NCBI GenBank assembly: GCA_003517965.1
Contig: DOZO01000036.1
Coordinates: 20,760-33,875, forward strand
DNA: 13,116 nucleotides
Reading direction: 5' to 3'
Source: Desulfobulbaceae bacterium
Lineage (GTDB): Bacteria; Desulfobacterota; Desulfobulbia; Desulfobulbales; Desulfurivibrionaceae
Part shown: piece by piece, positions 12,671 to 13,116 of the stretch
How the letters are laid out: the number at the start of each line of letters is the position of its first letter
Numbering within the stretch: position 1 is the stretch's first letter
Notes under the pieces: model-generated
Told to the model about the DNA's origin: nothing
The model's database searches: none
Seen by the model: only the letters and a program-made list of their open reading frames with translations
Translations under genes and position numbers: made by a program

Positions 12671-13116
12671 ATGAACAGCACACGAAAAAAACCCGCTAAT
12701 AACTGCCCACGCTCCGACCGGGTTTGGCCCCAGTCGCCCTCTCCTTCTCCACCCGGCGGAGCGTCTCGTTTTTCCGAACCTTTTCTCGATCAGTTCCTCC
12801 AGTATCTCAGCCTTGAGCGCCGTCTGGCTAACAACACTATCTTGGCCTATCAGGCGGACCTTGCCTCCTTTCTTGATTTTATTCGTCCAAATCGTCTCAG
12901 CCAATTAAGCGAAATTGAGGTCAGCCATCTCCGCGCCTATCTGACCTATTGCCATACCAAAGGCATCTCGAACCGCAGCAATGCCCGCCGGATCTCCTCG
13001 TTACGCGCTTTTTTCAAGTTTCTCCTGGCGGAAAAATGCATCGCCCTTGATCCCTGCGCCATCTTGGATCTGCCCAAGCCTGGCCGGCCGCTACCCAAGG
13101 TGCTCACCATCCCCGA
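12671..13116 (+). CDS. XerC/XerD-type tyrosine recombinase, N-terminal part (runs off window)
   Basis: An open frame from ATG 12671 continues in phase to the last base (148 codons plus two bases). After a proline- and serine-rich leader of about 35 residues comes the SAM-like core-binding domain: FLDQFLQYLSLERRLANNTILAYQADLASFLDFI, then SHLRAYLTYCHTKGISNRSNARRISSLRAFFKFLLAEKCIALDPCAILDLPKPGRPLPKVLT. This pattern, including the LPKVLT junction to the catalytic domain, is typical of XerC/XerD, which resolve chromosome dimers at dif. It looks most like XerD, but family members cannot be separated without the rest. The catalytic Arg-His-Arg-Tyr residues lie beyond the window. A TAA directly precedes the ATG in frame, so the 5' limit is firm; the ribosome binding site is weak. 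Confidence 0.88.
   Translation, partial: MNSTRKKPANNCPRSDRVWPQSPSPSPPGGASRFSEPFLDQFLQYLSLERRLANNTILAYQADLASFLDFIRPNRLSQLSEIEVSHLRAYLTYCHTKGISNRSNARRISSLRAFFKFLLAEKCIALDPCAILDLPKPGRPLPKVLTIP

Noticed and set aside
12659..12904. Minus-strand open frame at the start of the recombinase gene
   Set aside because: It lies antisense to the well-supported recombinase frame and has no family features.

Overview
The window looks like chromosomal core sequence from a Gram-negative anaerobe, most likely a deltaproteobacterium (Desulfobacterota, Desulfobulbales-like). This is inferred from gene content and protein style: a MobB with a C-terminal extension, a divergent MoeA, a REC-PAS-GGDEF regulator with a Cys-bearing PAS domain, a stand-alone GlcD-type flavoprotein, a short bS21 and a c-type heme motif. 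It cannot be proved without database searches. No CRISPR array, insertion sequence, prophage, rRNA or tRNA gene was found.

Left part (1-3768, all minus strand): a small conserved protein of unknown function; a periplasmic beta-propeller protein with one CxxCH heme c motif near its C-terminus; an FtsX/MacB-type permease; and its LolD-type ATPase. The propeller gene has a well-matched sigma-54 (-24/-12) promoter. Two identical palindromes lie about 134 and 168 bp upstream of the predicted start of transcription. A strong intrinsic terminator follows the gene, so it looks like a separately controlled, mostly monocistronic unit ahead of the ABC transporter pair.

Middle (3924-8113, plus strand): one co-directional cluster from a sigma-70 promoter. 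It holds a HIT-family (HINT-like) hydrolase, mobB, mobA, a divergent moeA and serS. MobA and MobB make the guanine dinucleotide form of molybdenum cofactor and MoeA inserts Mo. SerS is the housekeeping seryl-tRNA synthetase. serS converges on the next gene, and one 28-nt near-perfect palindrome supplies the stop codons of both.

Right part (8134-13116): on the minus strand lie ddl (D-Ala-D-Ala ligase) and then a REC-PAS-GGDEF regulator with a TTG start. On the plus strand, divergent from ddl, lie a GlcD-family FAD oxidoreductase, rpsU (bS21) and the 5' part of a XerC/XerD-type tyrosine recombinase that runs off the window end. The 5' end of ddl carries two in-frame 54-bp hairpin repeats that look like a 108-bp insertion after codon 4.

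The strongest leads are the sigma-54-controlled heme/propeller gene with its twin palindromes, the translated hairpin repeats in ddl, and the shared-stop palindrome. I see no convincing complete novel defence or mobile system here.
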